Assembly (NCBI GenBank): GCA_900554365.1
Contig: USGY01000005.1
Span: 1 to 64,000 of the forward strand
DNA: 64,000 bases
Reading direction: 5' to 3'
Source of the DNA: an uncultured Clostridium sp.
GTDB taxonomy: Bacteria > Bacillota > Clostridia > TANB77 > CAG-508
This document shows, piece by piece, positions 54,042-63,341 of the stretch (its first letter is position 1; the number at the start of each line of letters is the position of its first letter). The notes beneath the pieces were generated by a model. The model was not told the DNA's origin, did no database searches, and was given only the letters and a program-made list of their open reading frames with translations. Made by a program: the position numbers and the translations under genes.

Positions 54042-55638
54042 AGTGTCTTTTATAAGTATCTTTAGATAAAAGCTGTGTGCTGATGGTTTTTCCATCTTTT
54101 TTTAATATTTTATAAGCTTCTGAATAAATTGCGGTAGATGTTCTTCCTGTTTCATATGATGAAATTTCTATATCACAATCATCATCTTGTTTTAATCCAA
54201 AAATTTGAAAATTAGCAATTCCTCCAGAAACTGAGCAATTTATTTTTATTGGATAATTTCTATTGTTTTTAAATTTAAAATCTAATGAACCATATACAAC
54301 AGTTGCATCTCTGCTGGCACCTACATAAGATGGAACAAATTGATGGTTAGTTCTTTCAACAACATCTAGGTTTGCATATACAACGGCATTGTATAAGGTT
54401 GAAGTGATTTGGCAAATTCCTCCGCCTAATCCATCTACAACTTCTCCACTAACATAAATAGGTGCTTCTTTATAGCCAGCTGCGATTGTTCTAGCACCTA
54501 CGACTTTGTTATAAGAAAAAGTTTCGCCAGGCATTAGTACAGTTCCATTTATTTTACTTGCTGCTAATTTTAAATTTGTTGTTCTAGCTGTTGCTCCGAC
54601 TGAATATTTAGTTGAAAAACTAGATAATAAGTCTGGAAAAGCTTCACTACCTATCATATTAGTAGTAACATTAGGATAAAGAACTTTTAAAGGTATAGTA
54701 TATTCTTCTGCGTCTTGGCTTAAAATGTTTTTAGCTTCTTCTATAGAAACTTTAAAATCCAATCCATTTTCAGAAGGATAAACTGTGAATGGGTTTTGTG
54801 AATAATAAGCATCTTTAGGTTCTTTATAAATTTCATTATGTACTTTTTCAATATCAATTTTTTCTGGTTCTTGAGTTTTTACAGAAAGTTCTATAGGTTG
54901 GTCAAGATTATATAAATTTACTAATGCTTTTTTTATATTTTTAATACTTGATTCAACATCAACAACATTTCCTGTTTTTCCAGAGGTAACAATCAAATTA
55001 TTACCATCTATATAATAACTGCTATCTTCAACTTTATCTGGTAATTGAGCACTCATTTCTGATAATGTTTTAGAAAGTTGTTCTTCATCGACTTTTACAG
55101 TAGGTTCTATATTTACTTTTCCAAATATTGTTGATAATACATAAAAATTATTTTGAAAAATATTACCTTGTCTTCCAACAGTATATGCTTTATTTACAGC
55201 AGATTTTATATCATATTCAGTAGAAATTTGTGATGTTGATAATGTAGCTTCAAAATCTCCGTGTTTAACTTTAATTTCTGCAGGTAATTTATCTTTTATA
55301 TAATTTTCAACTTGATATTTTGCATCTGATTTACTTAAATTAGATACATCAACATCTTTAATATGTACACCTGAAACAATATTTTGATTTAATGCATTAT
55401 ATCCTGTAAAACCTATCAATGCTACTAATATAATAATAATTAATATTCCTAAGATTATTCCTAAAATAGACATAATACTTTTTTTGGACTTTTCTATCTT
55501 TACAGGCTTAAAATCTGAAATCGGATCAATATTAGATGTATTTTCTTCTTTTTGGGCATCCTCTAAAGATGTTGTTTCAATAGGTGTTTCAATGTTTTTT
55601 ATAATTTCATCTTCAATATTTTTTTCTTTAAGCTCCAT
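54040..55638 (-). CDS. VanW-family anchored protein (YoaR-like)
   Basis: This 532-residue protein has a cytoplasmic acidic head (about 1-55), one membrane helix (about 58-82), two repeats of a putative peptidoglycan-binding domain (about 95-215 and 245-330), and a VanW domain (about 335-480) with GTVLMPGETFSYNKVVG, GLGGGICQITSTLYNAV and RTNHQFVPSY. A G5-like tail is absent. VanW occurs in some vancomycin-resistance clusters, but its biochemical role is not known. No van genes are near. It is a surface protein of the cell wall. Confidence 0.9.
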   Translation of the reverse strand: MELKEKNIEDEIIKNIETPIETTSLEDAQKEENTSNIDPISDFKPVKIEKSKKSIMSILGIILGILIIIILVALIGFTGYNALNQNIVSGVHIKDVDVSNLSKSDAKYQVENYIKDKLPAEIKVKHGDFEATLSTSQISTEYDIKSAVNKAYTVGRQGNIFQNNFYVLSTIFGKVNIEPTVKVDEEQLSKTLSEMSAQLPDKVEDSSYYIDGNNLIVTSGKTGNVVDVESSIKNIKKALVNLYNLDQPIELSVKTQEPEKIDIEKVHNEIYKEPKDAYYSQNPFTVYPSENGLDFKVSIEEAKNILSQDAEEYTIPLKVLYPNVTTNMIGSEAFPDLLSSFSTKYSVGATARTTNLKLAASKINGTVLMPGETFSYNKVVGARTIAAGYKEAPIYVSGEVVDGLGGGICQITSTLYNAVVYANLDVVERTNHQFVPSYVGASRDATVVYGSLDFKFKNNRNYPIKINCSVSGGIANFQIFGLKQDDDCDIEISSYETGRTSTAIYSEAYKILKKDGKTISTQLLSKDTYKRH

Positions 55639-55761
55639 GTTATTCTCCTTTAAAATTTGTCTTTTTAATTATAACATAAAACTTTTATAAAAAACATAAA
55701 ATTTTATAAAAATTTGTTGAAAACTATTGTAAAAGGTTGGATACTTTTTATTATTAAATTG

Positions 55762-55790
55762 TTGCAAAACTTATATAAAAGACATATAAT
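55762..55790 (+). promoter_or_regulatory. murF promoter
   Basis: TTGCAA (55762-55767), a 17-base spacer and a perfect TATAAT (55785-55790) precede murF. Confidence 0.7.
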
Positions 55791-55828
55791 TAAAAAAGAA
55801 TTTTGTATTAATGAGAGGAAGTAAAATC

Positions 55829-57226
55829 ATGAAAGATTTAACAATAAAAAAAATCGTAGAAATTACAGGTGGAGAGCTGGTTACAGGAAATTTAGAAGAT
55901 ATATGTAAATCATATTCTAAAGATACAAGAACAATAAAGTCAGGAGATTGTTATATTGGAATAAAAGGAGAAAGTTTTGATGGAAACTGTTTTTGGGAAA
56001 AAGCTTTAGAAAATGGTGCTAATACAGTTATAGTTCAAAATATAGATTTTAATGAGGGTGATAAAGAAAAGTGGAAAAAGAAAAATATAATTAAAGTAAA
56101 AGATTCATTAGAAGCTTTATATGCAATGGCAAGATATAAAAGAAGTTTATATGATGTTCCAGTTGTTGGAGTAACAGGAAGTGTTGGAAAAACAAGCACT
56201 AAAGATATGATTGCAAGTGTATTGTCAGAAAAATATAAGGTATTAAAAACACAAGGTAATAATAATAATAATATAGGGTTACCTTTTACAATATTAAGAT
56301 TACAAGATGAAGAAGCAATGGTAATAGAAATGGGAATGAATCATTTTGGAGAAATAAGTTTACTTACTTCAATTGCAAAACCTACAATATGTGTAATTAC
56401 TAATATTGGTACATCACATATTGGAAATTTAGGATCAAGAGAAAATATTTTAAAAGCAAAATTAGAAATATTAGAGGGAAGTAAAAATCCAACAATTGTA
56501 ATTAATAATGATAATGATTTACTACATAAATGGTACATTGAAAATAAAGATAAATATAATATAAAAACATATGGAATTAATGAACCAAGTATGATAAACG
56601 CTAAAAATATAAAATTAAAACAAGAATCAAGTGATTTTGAATGTGAACTAAATGGAAAAAATGAAAAAATAACAGTAAATGTTAGTGGTGAGCATTTTGT
56701 ATTAAATTCATTGTGTGCATTATCAGTTGGTTCAATCTTGAATATAGAAAATAATAAATTGGTAGATGGTGTAGAACATTTTGAATTAACAAAAAAAAGA
56801 ATGGATATATATGATTTAAAAAATAATATAAAAATAATAAACGATGCTTATAATGCAAGTTTGGAATCAATGAGAGCAGCTTTAAAAGTATTATCTGAAT
56901 TTAAAGAAAATAGAAAAATAGCTGTGTTAGGAGATATGTTTGAATTAGGTGATTTTTCTACAGATCTTCATAAAAAAGTTGGAGAAGAAGTTGCTAAAAA
57001 TAAAATAGATATTTTAATTGCAAGTGGAGAATATTCAAAAAATATTGTTGAAGAAGCAAAAAAAGGATTAAAAGAAGAAAATATATATTATGTTCAAGAT
57101 AGCAAAAAAATAGTTAAACTATTAAAAGAGATAGTAAAACCAGGAGATGTAATTTTATTTAAAGCATCAAATGGAATGAGATTTTATAAAATAGCAGAAG
57201 GGTTGGTAGAGTTATGGAAAAAATAA
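55829..57226 (+). CDS. murF: UDP-N-acetylmuramoyl-tripeptide--D-alanyl-D-alanine ligase MurF
   Basis: MurF adds D-Ala-D-Ala to the cytoplasmic UDP-MurNAc-tripeptide. The 465-residue protein has the N-terminal MurF domain (DTRTIKSGDCYIGIKGESFDG), an ATPase domain with VGVTGSVGKTSTKDM (from about residue 112) and ITNIGTSHIGNLGSRENI, and a C-terminal ligase domain with NDAYNASLESMRAALKVL. ATG 55829 is chosen since GAGGAAG lies just upstream. It overlaps ddl by 13 bases, so both enzymes are made together: Ddl supplies the dipeptide MurF uses. Confidence 0.96.
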   Translation: MKDLTIKKIVEITGGELVTGNLEDICKSYSKDTRTIKSGDCYIGIKGESFDGNCFWEKALENGANTVIVQNIDFNEGDKEKWKKKNIIKVKDSLEALYAMARYKRSLYDVPVVGVTGSVGKTSTKDMIASVLSEKYKVLKTQGNNNNNIGLPFTILRLQDEEAMVIEMGMNHFGEISLLTSIAKPTICVITNIGTSHIGNLGSRENILKAKLEILEGSKNPTIVINNDNDLLHKWYIENKDKYNIKTYGINEPSMINAKNIKLKQESSDFECELNGKNEKITVNVSGEHFVLNSLCALSVGSILNIENNKLVDGVEHFELTKKRMDIYDLKNNIKIINDAYNASLESMRAALKVLSEFKENRKIAVLGDMFELGDFSTDLHKKVGEEVAKNKIDILIASGEYSKNIVEEAKKGLKEENIYYVQDSKKIVKLLKEIVKPGDVILFKASNGMRFYKIAEGLVELWKK

Positions 57227-58263
57227 AATTAGGTGTTATTTTTGGTGGAATGTCAACAGAAAATGAAGTTTCTATTGTTTCTGCAAGTTATGTATTAAGT
57301 AATTTAAACAAGGATAAATATGATATTTATCCAATATATATTGATAAAAATGGAAACTGGTGGGAATATAAAGAAGAATTTCAACCAAGAGAATTTGGAA
57401 AAGAAATTAATAAAAAAGAAAAAATAGAAAATGTATTTAATTATTTAAAAAAATTAAATGTTATTTTCCCAGTATTGCATGGATTATATGGTGAAGATGG
57501 AACAATTCAAGGATTATTTGAATTGTTAAAAATCCCATATGTAGGATGCCATGTATTAGCTTCAAGTGTTGGAATGGATAAAGTTTATGCAAAAATTATA
57601 TTTGAAAAGGCAGGATTAAATCAAACAAAAAGCAAATATCTTAGAAAATTTGGAGATAAATATATTTTAGTAGATGATAATTTTAATGAAACTATAATGG
57701 AAGATAAAGAAGTAGCTAAAAAAATTGCTAAAGAAATAAAATTCCCTATGTTTGTAAAACCATCAAATTCAGGATCAAGCGTAGGAGTAAAAAAAGCTAC
57801 AAACGAAGATGAATTGGTATTTGCAATAAATTATGCTTCAAAATATGATAAAAAAATATTAGTTGAAGAGGGAATAGATGGTAGAGAAATAGAATGTGCT
57901 GTACTTGGAAATGAAGATGTTATTGCTTCTGGTGTAGGAGAAATAAAGTCAGCAGAAGAGTTTTATACATATGATTCTAAGTATAATAATGTAGAATCAA
58001 AAACTGATATTCCTGCAAATATCTCAAAAGATATTTCAGAAGAAGTAAGAAAATTAGCAATAAAAGCCTTTAAAGCAATAGATGGAAAAGGACTATCAAG
58101 AGTTGATTTCTTTGTAGAAAAAGGAACAAATAAAATTTATATTAACGAAATAAATACTTTGCCAGGATTTACAAGCATAAGTATGTATCCAAAATTGTGG
58201 GAAGAAAGTGGAATAAAATATAAAGATTTGCTAGACAAATTAATAGAATTAGCAATGAATTAA
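57214..58263 (+). CDS. ddl: D-alanine--D-alanine ligase
   Basis: Ddl condenses two D-alanines with ATP. The 349-residue ATP-grasp enzyme has GVIFGGMSTENEVSIVSAS (family: G..FGG.S.E.EVS), FPVLHGLYGEDGTIQGLFEL, the omega-loop region FYTYDSKYNN, and EINTLPGFTSISMYPKLW. The YDSKY context, with Tyr-Lys in the loop, favours D-Ala-D-Ala rather than D-Ala-D-Lac, so vancomycin sensitivity at this step would be expected. It starts inside murF. Confidence 0.96.
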   Translation: MEKIKLGVIFGGMSTENEVSIVSASYVLSNLNKDKYDIYPIYIDKNGNWWEYKEEFQPREFGKEINKKEKIENVFNYLKKLNVIFPVLHGLYGEDGTIQGLFELLKIPYVGCHVLASSVGMDKVYAKIIFEKAGLNQTKSKYLRKFGDKYILVDDNFNETIMEDKEVAKKIAKEIKFPMFVKPSNSGSSVGVKKATNEDELVFAINYASKYDKKILVEEGIDGREIECAVLGNEDVIASGVGEIKSAEEFYTYDSKYNNVESKTDIPANISKDISEEVRKLAIKAFKAIDGKGLSRVDFFVEKGTNKIYINEINTLPGFTSISMYPKLWEESGIKYKDLLDKLIELAMN

Positions 58264-58336
58264 AAGTGAAAAAACTATGGATTTTTAAAAAAAATTATGA
58301 TAAAATGTGCTTACCTAATTTGGGAGGATGTTAAAA

Positions 58337-59209
58337 ATGGTTGTAAAAAATTACTATAAAATATTGGACTTAGAAACTAGCAGAGTTTCTATAGATGAAA
58401 TAAAAGTTGCATACAGACAGGCTGCTAAAAAATATCATCCTGATTTAAATGTGGGAGATAGCTTGGCAGAAGAAAAAATAAAAGATATAAATGAAGCATA
58501 TAAAGTATTATCAGTACCATCATCAAAAAGAAAATATGACAGAATGTGGAATTCAAAATTTGGTAAAGGACAAAAAGCTTTTACAAAATCTCAAAAAGGT
58601 GCAATTATAGATATGTTTTTAGGAAATGTAGAACCATCAGAAAAAGAAACAACAGAAAAGAAAGCATTACCTGTAAAAGGAGATAATATTGATACAAAAA
58701 TAGATGTGAACATATATGATGCTTTTTATGGATTAGATAAACAAATTGCATTAAAAACAGTTGATGGAAATTTAAAAACTTATATAGTAAAAATACCTAA
58801 AGGAATTCAAAATGGTGAAAAAATAAGATTAATAGGTCAAGGAAAACCAGGAAAAAATGGTGGAAAAAATGGTGATTTATTAATTGAAATACGTATACAA
58901 GGAGATAGTAAATTTAGATTAGATGGATTTAATATAAATACAGATTTATTTATAACACCTTGGGAAGCAGCTTTAGGAGTAAGAACATCTGTAAAATCTA
59001 TTGATGATGAAGCTAAAGTTTATATACCAGAAGGAACACAAAGTGGAGAAAAAATACGTATACCAAATAAAGGATACTATATAAATAAAGATGAAAGAGG
59101 AGACTTGGTGGCTGAAGTTAAAGTTGTAGTACCAAAACATATAACTGAAAAAGAAAAAAAAATATACAAAGAATTAAGCAAAATATCTAATTTCAATCCA
59201 AGAGCTTAA
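58337..59209 (+). CDS. DnaJ-like chaperone (CbpA type)
   Basis: This 290-residue J-domain protein has a J domain (about 1-70) with KKYHPDLN and INEAYKVLSVPSSKRKYDRMW, a short linker, then two substrate-binding beta domains (about 115-290) with VKIPKGIQNGEKIRLIGQGK and VYIPEGTQSGEKIRIPNKG. The zinc finger is missing, as in CbpA. It acts with DnaK. ATG 58337 is preferred because GGGAGG overlaps the ATG at 58328. It precedes the VirD4 group but has its own reading and a separate promoter follows. Confidence 0.93.
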   Translation: MVVKNYYKILDLETSRVSIDEIKVAYRQAAKKYHPDLNVGDSLAEEKIKDINEAYKVLSVPSSKRKYDRMWNSKFGKGQKAFTKSQKGAIIDMFLGNVEPSEKETTEKKALPVKGDNIDTKIDVNIYDAFYGLDKQIALKTVDGNLKTYIVKIPKGIQNGEKIRLIGQGKPGKNGGKNGDLLIEIRIQGDSKFRLDGFNINTDLFITPWEAALGVRTSVKSIDDEAKVYIPEGTQSGEKIRIPNKGYYINKDERGDLVAEVKVVVPKHITEKEKKIYKELSKISNFNPRA

Positions 59210-59229
59210 CGGATTTACATAATTATTTG

Positions 59230-59258
59230 TTGACAATTTGTTGAATTTTAGCTATAAT
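59230..59258 (+). promoter_or_regulatory. Perfect promoter of the coupling-protein group
   Basis: Consensus TTGACA (59230-59235) and TATAAT (59253-59258) with exactly 17 bases between them. It drives the two unknown genes and the VirD4-type gene, so the coupling protein may be strongly and separately expressed. Confidence 0.88.
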
Positions 59259-59321
59259 TATAAGTGGTTATGTAACAAATGATAAACTATGGATTTGATA
59301 CATAGAAATGAGGTGTAAAAA

Positions 59322-59837
59322 ATGAATGCAATAGAAGGAAAGCATTTTAGTATTACAGACCCTGAAGGGATAAAAACTGTTATATATCAAGTTAATAAAA
59401 CTAAAAAAGAATATTTAAAGCAATATCCTAAATATACAGTTGAAAGGCTTGACTATACAGAAGAAATTATAGGAAATTATAATAAAAAGACTTTTTATGT
59501 TGAAGATCCACAAAAAGACGGAAATCAATTGGTAATTTTATCTTTTGGACATGATAAAGTTGTTATTAATAATGGAATTTTACTAAACGATGAAGTAAAA
59601 ATAACAAAAAAGCCAACTCCGTTTAAGTTTAATACAATTTATTCAGAAAAACCTATGGAATATAAGGAATTTCAATATACACCAAATTTAAAGAGACCAA
59701 TATCTATTATAGACCCAGAAACTACAGAAGAGATAAAACCTGTGCTTTATTATGATGAAAAAACAAATGAAGTAAAAGGAAAATGTAAATTAAAGCCAAA
59801 TAAATCTTATTTTGCGTTTGAAATAAGAGATGAATAG
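59322..59837 (+). CDS. Unknown protein, first gene of the coupling-protein group
   Basis: This 171-residue soluble protein has no signal or membrane helix and is rich in Lys, Tyr and Pro, with short segments typical of beta structure. I recognise no family. A GAGGTG site precedes the ATG. It overlaps the reading of the next gene region, and the set ends with the VirD4-type ATPase, so it could be a substrate, adaptor or regulator of transfer. That is inferred only from position. Confidence 0.7.
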   Translation: MNAIEGKHFSITDPEGIKTVIYQVNKTKKEYLKQYPKYTVERLDYTEEIIGNYNKKTFYVEDPQKDGNQLVILSFGHDKVVINNGILLNDEVKITKKPTPFKFNTIYSEKPMEYKEFQYTPNLKRPISIIDPETTEEIKPVLYYDEKTNEVKGKCKLKPNKSYFAFEIRDE

Positions 59838-59850
59838 GGAGGAATTGCGA

Positions 59851-60090
59851 ATGGCTCATAAAAAAGAAGATTACGTGGACAAACCGGCCGGAAAGGATGA
59901 TGATTTTTCAGTTTTAGTAGCATCAATTGAGTTGCATGAACTTGATAAAGGTAAAGAACAAGTAAGAACAACAAAAAATACTAAAACAGAAGTACAAAAT
60001 GCTACAAAAAGAGAAATAATAAGTACAGAATTAGCAGAAGGTGTTCGTATAGCAGTTCATGATAATGTAAAAGAAGAAAAAGATAGATAA
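59851..60090 (+). CDS. Small acidic unknown protein next to VirD4
   Basis: This 79-residue soluble protein starts MAHKKEDYVDKPAGKDDDF behind GGGAGG, is rich in Glu, Lys and Asp, and is probably helical. The longer reading from 59830 is rejected because the ribosome site lies within it. I recognise no family. It sits 22 bases before the coupling protein, a place where adaptor or accessory genes are often found, but no function can be assigned. Confidence 0.7.
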   Translation: MAHKKEDYVDKPAGKDDDFSVLVASIELHELDKGKEQVRTTKNTKTEVQNATKREIISTELAEGVRIAVHDNVKEEKDR

Positions 60091-60112
60091 TACAAAAGAG
60101 TAGGTGAATTGT

Positions 60113-62128
60113 ATGAATTACAAGATAGAAGGAGCAATAAGAAGAAATAGAAAAAACTTTATAATATTTGCACTACTATGGCTATTTATAGCCATAGTAT
60201 TTGTTGCGCCTATAAGTTATAGTTCTCATGTTGCAGGACAAAGTGGAAATTTTAATTTGGAAGTTTTTATAGAAACATTTGGAACATCCATTACTCATCC
60301 ATTAACTGCATTTGGTAATATATTTACAAGTGGAGCTTTTGGTGATTATATTTCTCTACTACTAGTAGTTACAATATTTTATTCTATATTTTTCTTTATA
60401 GGATTCCTAAGATCAGCTCCTAAAAATGAATATTCAGATATTGAACATGGCTCTAGTGACTGGAGTCAAAGAGGAGAACAATATACAGTATTAAGTAAAA
60501 ATAAAGGAATAATATTAGCAGAAGATAACTATTTGCCAGTAGATAAACGTGGAAATGTTAATGTATTGGTAGTCGGTGGATCTGGATCTGGTAAATCAGC
60601 TTCATATTCAATTCCAAATGCACATCAATGTTTGGGATCATATATTTTTACAGACCCTAAAGGGGAATTATATGATAGAACTGCAGGATACTTAAAATCA
60701 CAAGGATATGATATAAAAGTTTTAAATTTAGTTAGACCAGAATATAGTGATGGATATAATCCATTATTACATATTTCATCAGAACTAGATGTTGATGTTA
60801 TTGCCAATACTGTAGTAAAAGGACAACAATCAGAAAATGGTTCTGATCCATATTGGGATGATATGGCAGAAATGTTATTAAAAGCATTAATATATTATTT
60901 AATTGCAACAAGACCAGAAGAAGAACAAAACTTGGCAAGTTGTGCCGAATTAGTAAGAGCTGCTAATAATAATGGAGGAAGTAACTTACTTACAGAATTA
61001 ATTAATGAATTGCCATTAGACCATCCTGCAAGAATGTATTATAAATCTATTGAAATAGCACCAGAAAAAACATATAGTTCAATTTTGAGTTCTTTGCAAT
61101 CAAAATTAGGAAAATTTGATTCTAAAGAAATTGCAGAATTGACTTCAACAGATACAATTGATTTTGAAGAAATCGGATCAAGAAAAACAGCAGTTTATGT
61201 TATATCATCAGATACACATACTGCATATGACTTTTTATTAACAATTTTCTTTTCACAAATGATACAACAATTATATGATTTTGCTGACAAAAATGGTGGA
61301 AAGTTAAAAGAAAGAACATATTTTATATTAGACGAGTTTGCCAATATTGGTAAAATACCAGATTTTGATAAAAAAATATCAACATCAAGAAGTAGAGGAA
61401 TATCATTTAGTGTTATTCTACAGAATATTGACCAGCTAGAAGCTGTATATGAAAAATCATATGAAACAATAATGGGTAACTGTGATACACATGTATTTTT
61501 AGGAAGTAACTCATTTAAAACTGTTGAATATTTTTCAAAGGCATTAGGAGAAAAAACAATTGAAAGAGACAGTACATCAATAAGCAGAGATAGACAGAAC
61601 TGGAAAACAGGAAAATCTGTATCAGATCAAATTATGGCAAGAGCACTTATGACACCAGATGAACTTCGTAGACTTGATAATGATGTATGTATAATTTTTG
61701 AAAAAGGAATAAAGCCTGTAAAGGCTAATAAATATTATTATTTCAAACATCGTATGGCAAAAGAAATGGCTGCTTTGGAAATAAGTCATAATGATATCGG
61801 AGAAATAAATAGAGGAGAATGGAGAAAGTTTAATCCATATAATCCATATGTTGAAGATGACAAAAAAGAAAAAGTAGATGATTTAAAAGTGGAATCATTA
61901 GATGATTTATTTGAAGATGATCCAGAGCCAAAAGAAAAAGAAAGTACACCTAAAACAGTAAAACAAGAAAAGAAAGAGGAAATAAAACCGTTAGATTTAT
62001 CAGATTTTGAAGATGCACCTGTTTTACCACAACAGGAAGAAAATAGTGCAGATGATGAATATGATTTACAAAAAGAATTGGAAGCAAAATTTGATGAATT
62101 ATTTGGACCAGCCGATGATAATAATTAA
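60113..62128 (+). CDS. VirD4/TraG-type coupling protein ATPase
   Basis: This type IV coupling protein recruits substrates to the secretion channel. The 671-residue protein has two N-terminal membrane helices (about 17-39 and 82-105), a TraD/TraG AAA domain with Walker A VVGGSGSGKSASYSIPNA (about residues 153-170), the VirD4 motif FTDPKGELYDRTAGYL, Walker B FILDEFANIGKIPDF (about 405-419) and SFSVILQNIDQLEAVY, then an acidic, unstructured tail (about 570-671). ATG 60113 is chosen because AGGTG lies six bases upstream. It is about 34 kb from the other transfer genes. Confidence 0.95.
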   Translation: MNYKIEGAIRRNRKNFIIFALLWLFIAIVFVAPISYSSHVAGQSGNFNLEVFIETFGTSITHPLTAFGNIFTSGAFGDYISLLLVVTIFYSIFFFIGFLRSAPKNEYSDIEHGSSDWSQRGEQYTVLSKNKGIILAEDNYLPVDKRGNVNVLVVGGSGSGKSASYSIPNAHQCLGSYIFTDPKGELYDRTAGYLKSQGYDIKVLNLVRPEYSDGYNPLLHISSELDVDVIANTVVKGQQSENGSDPYWDDMAEMLLKALIYYLIATRPEEEQNLASCAELVRAANNNGGSNLLTELINELPLDHPARMYYKSIEIAPEKTYSSILSSLQSKLGKFDSKEIAELTSTDTIDFEEIGSRKTAVYVISSDTHTAYDFLLTIFFSQMIQQLYDFADKNGGKLKERTYFILDEFANIGKIPDFDKKISTSRSRGISFSVILQNIDQLEAVYEKSYETIMGNCDTHVFLGSNSFKTVEYFSKALGEKTIERDSTSISRDRQNWKTGKSVSDQIMARALMTPDELRRLDNDVCIIFEKGIKPVKANKYYYFKHRMAKEMAALEISHNDIGEINRGEWRKFNPYNPYVEDDKKEKVDDLKVESLDDLFEDDPEPKEKESTPKTVKQEKKEEIKPLDLSDFEDAPVLPQQEENSADDEYDLQKELEAKFDELFGPADDNN

Positions 62129-62131
62129 AAT

Positions 62132-62176
62132 AAAAATAGAACTTCAAGTTTTAATTCTTGAAGTTCTATTTTTATT
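62132..62176 (+). terminator. Terminator after the coupling protein
   Basis: AAAATAGAACTTCAAG and CTTGAAGTTCTATTTT form a perfect 16-bp stem followed by T residues. Confidence 0.95.
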
Positions 62177-62248
62177 TAGGTTGAAAAAGATTATAATAAG
62201 TAGTAAAATATCAAAGAACATAAGTAAAATAAAATTAAGGAGAAACAT

Positions 62249-63331
62249 ATGAAATTTGTACATATAGCAGATATGCATTTTGATAGTCCATTTGTAAATT
62301 TATCAGATAAAGGAATAATGGGTGATTTACGAAGACTAGAACAAAGAAAAGTATTTAAGAAAATAATTGAATTTATAAAGGAAAATAAAATTAAATATTT
62401 TTTTATTTCAGGTGATTTATATGAACATAAATGTATAAGACAATCAACGATAGAATATATAAACAAATTATTTGAAGAAATTCCTGAAACTAAAATATTT
62501 ATATCACCAGGAAATCATGATCCTTTTACTAAAAATTCTTATTATAGTAAATTTAATTGGAGTAAAAATGTAAAAATATTTGGACCAAAATTAGAAAAAA
62601 TAGAAACAGATGAAGCAGATATATATGGTTATGGCTTTGATGATTTTTATTGTTCAAATTGTGGGATAGATGATTTTGAAATAGAAAATAAAGAAAAAAC
62701 AAATATATTAATAATACATGGAACAGTTGATGGAGCAACTGCAGAAGAAATGCAATATAATTCAATGTCAAAAAAAATGCTAGAGAATAAAGGATTTGAT
62801 TATGTTGCATTAGGACATATCCATAAATTAGATTATAATTCAAAAGAAAACCAGAGAATAGTATATCCAGGATCAACTGTATCACTTGGATTTGATGAAT
62901 TAGGTAAACATGGAATGATAGTTGGAAATATAGAAAATGAAAAAATAAAATTAGAATTTATTCCATTAGATGATGAACAATTCACAATAAAAGAATTAAA
63001 TGTGGATAACATTCATTCAAAAGAGGAATTAATAGAAAATATAAATGATTTAGAAATTCCTGAAAATGAATATGTTGAAATTGTATTAAAAGGTAACAGA
63101 AATTTTGAAATAAATAAATATGATATTTTAAAATTTATTTCAAATTCATATATAATAAAAATAAAAGATCAAACTAAAATTGCATATGATTTAGAAAAAT
63201 TAGAAAATGAAAATACATTAAGAGGATTATTTATAAAAGAGATGAATAAAAAACTGAAAAATGCTAAAACAGAAGAAGAAAAAAAGATAATAGAAAAATC
63301 AATAGAAATTGGTTTAGAAGCTTTAGAATAG
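62249..63331 (+). CDS. DNA repair exonuclease subunit, SbcD/YhaO-like metallophosphoesterase
   Basis: This 360-residue calcineurin-like phosphoesterase has the metal-site motifs HIADMHFDSPF, FISGDLYEH, SPGNHDPF, ILIIHG and ALGHIHKLDYN, in the right order for the Mre11/SbcD/YhaO group. Its partner, an SbcC/YhaN-like ATPase, begins 11 bases downstream, and together they would process DNA ends. The C-terminal part (about 265-360) is helical, as in YhaO. GGAG precedes the ATG. The exact substrate is not known. Confidence 0.92.
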   Translation: MKFVHIADMHFDSPFVNLSDKGIMGDLRRLEQRKVFKKIIEFIKENKIKYFFISGDLYEHKCIRQSTIEYINKLFEEIPETKIFISPGNHDPFTKNSYYSKFNWSKNVKIFGPKLEKIETDEADIYGYGFDDFYCSNCGIDDFEIENKEKTNILIIHGTVDGATAEEMQYNSMSKKMLENKGFDYVALGHIHKLDYNSKENQRIVYPGSTVSLGFDELGKHGMIVGNIENEKIKLEFIPLDDEQFTIKELNVDNIHSKEELIENINDLEIPENEYVEIVLKGNRNFEINKYDILKFISNSYIIKIKDQTKIAYDLEKLENENTLRGLFIKEMNKKLKNAKTEEEKKIIEKSIEIGLEALE

Positions 63332-63341
63332 AGGTGATATT

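Noticed and set aside
54040..55638. Vancomycin-resistance cluster, suggested by VanW
   Set aside because: No vanH, vanA/B, vanX or regulatory pair is near, and the Ddl looks like an ordinary D-Ala-D-Ala ligase; VanW-domain proteins are common in Clostridia.
59830..59850. Longer start for the small acidic gene before VirD4
   Set aside because: The ribosome-binding GGGAGG would fall inside the coding sequence; the ATG at 59851 has correct spacing.
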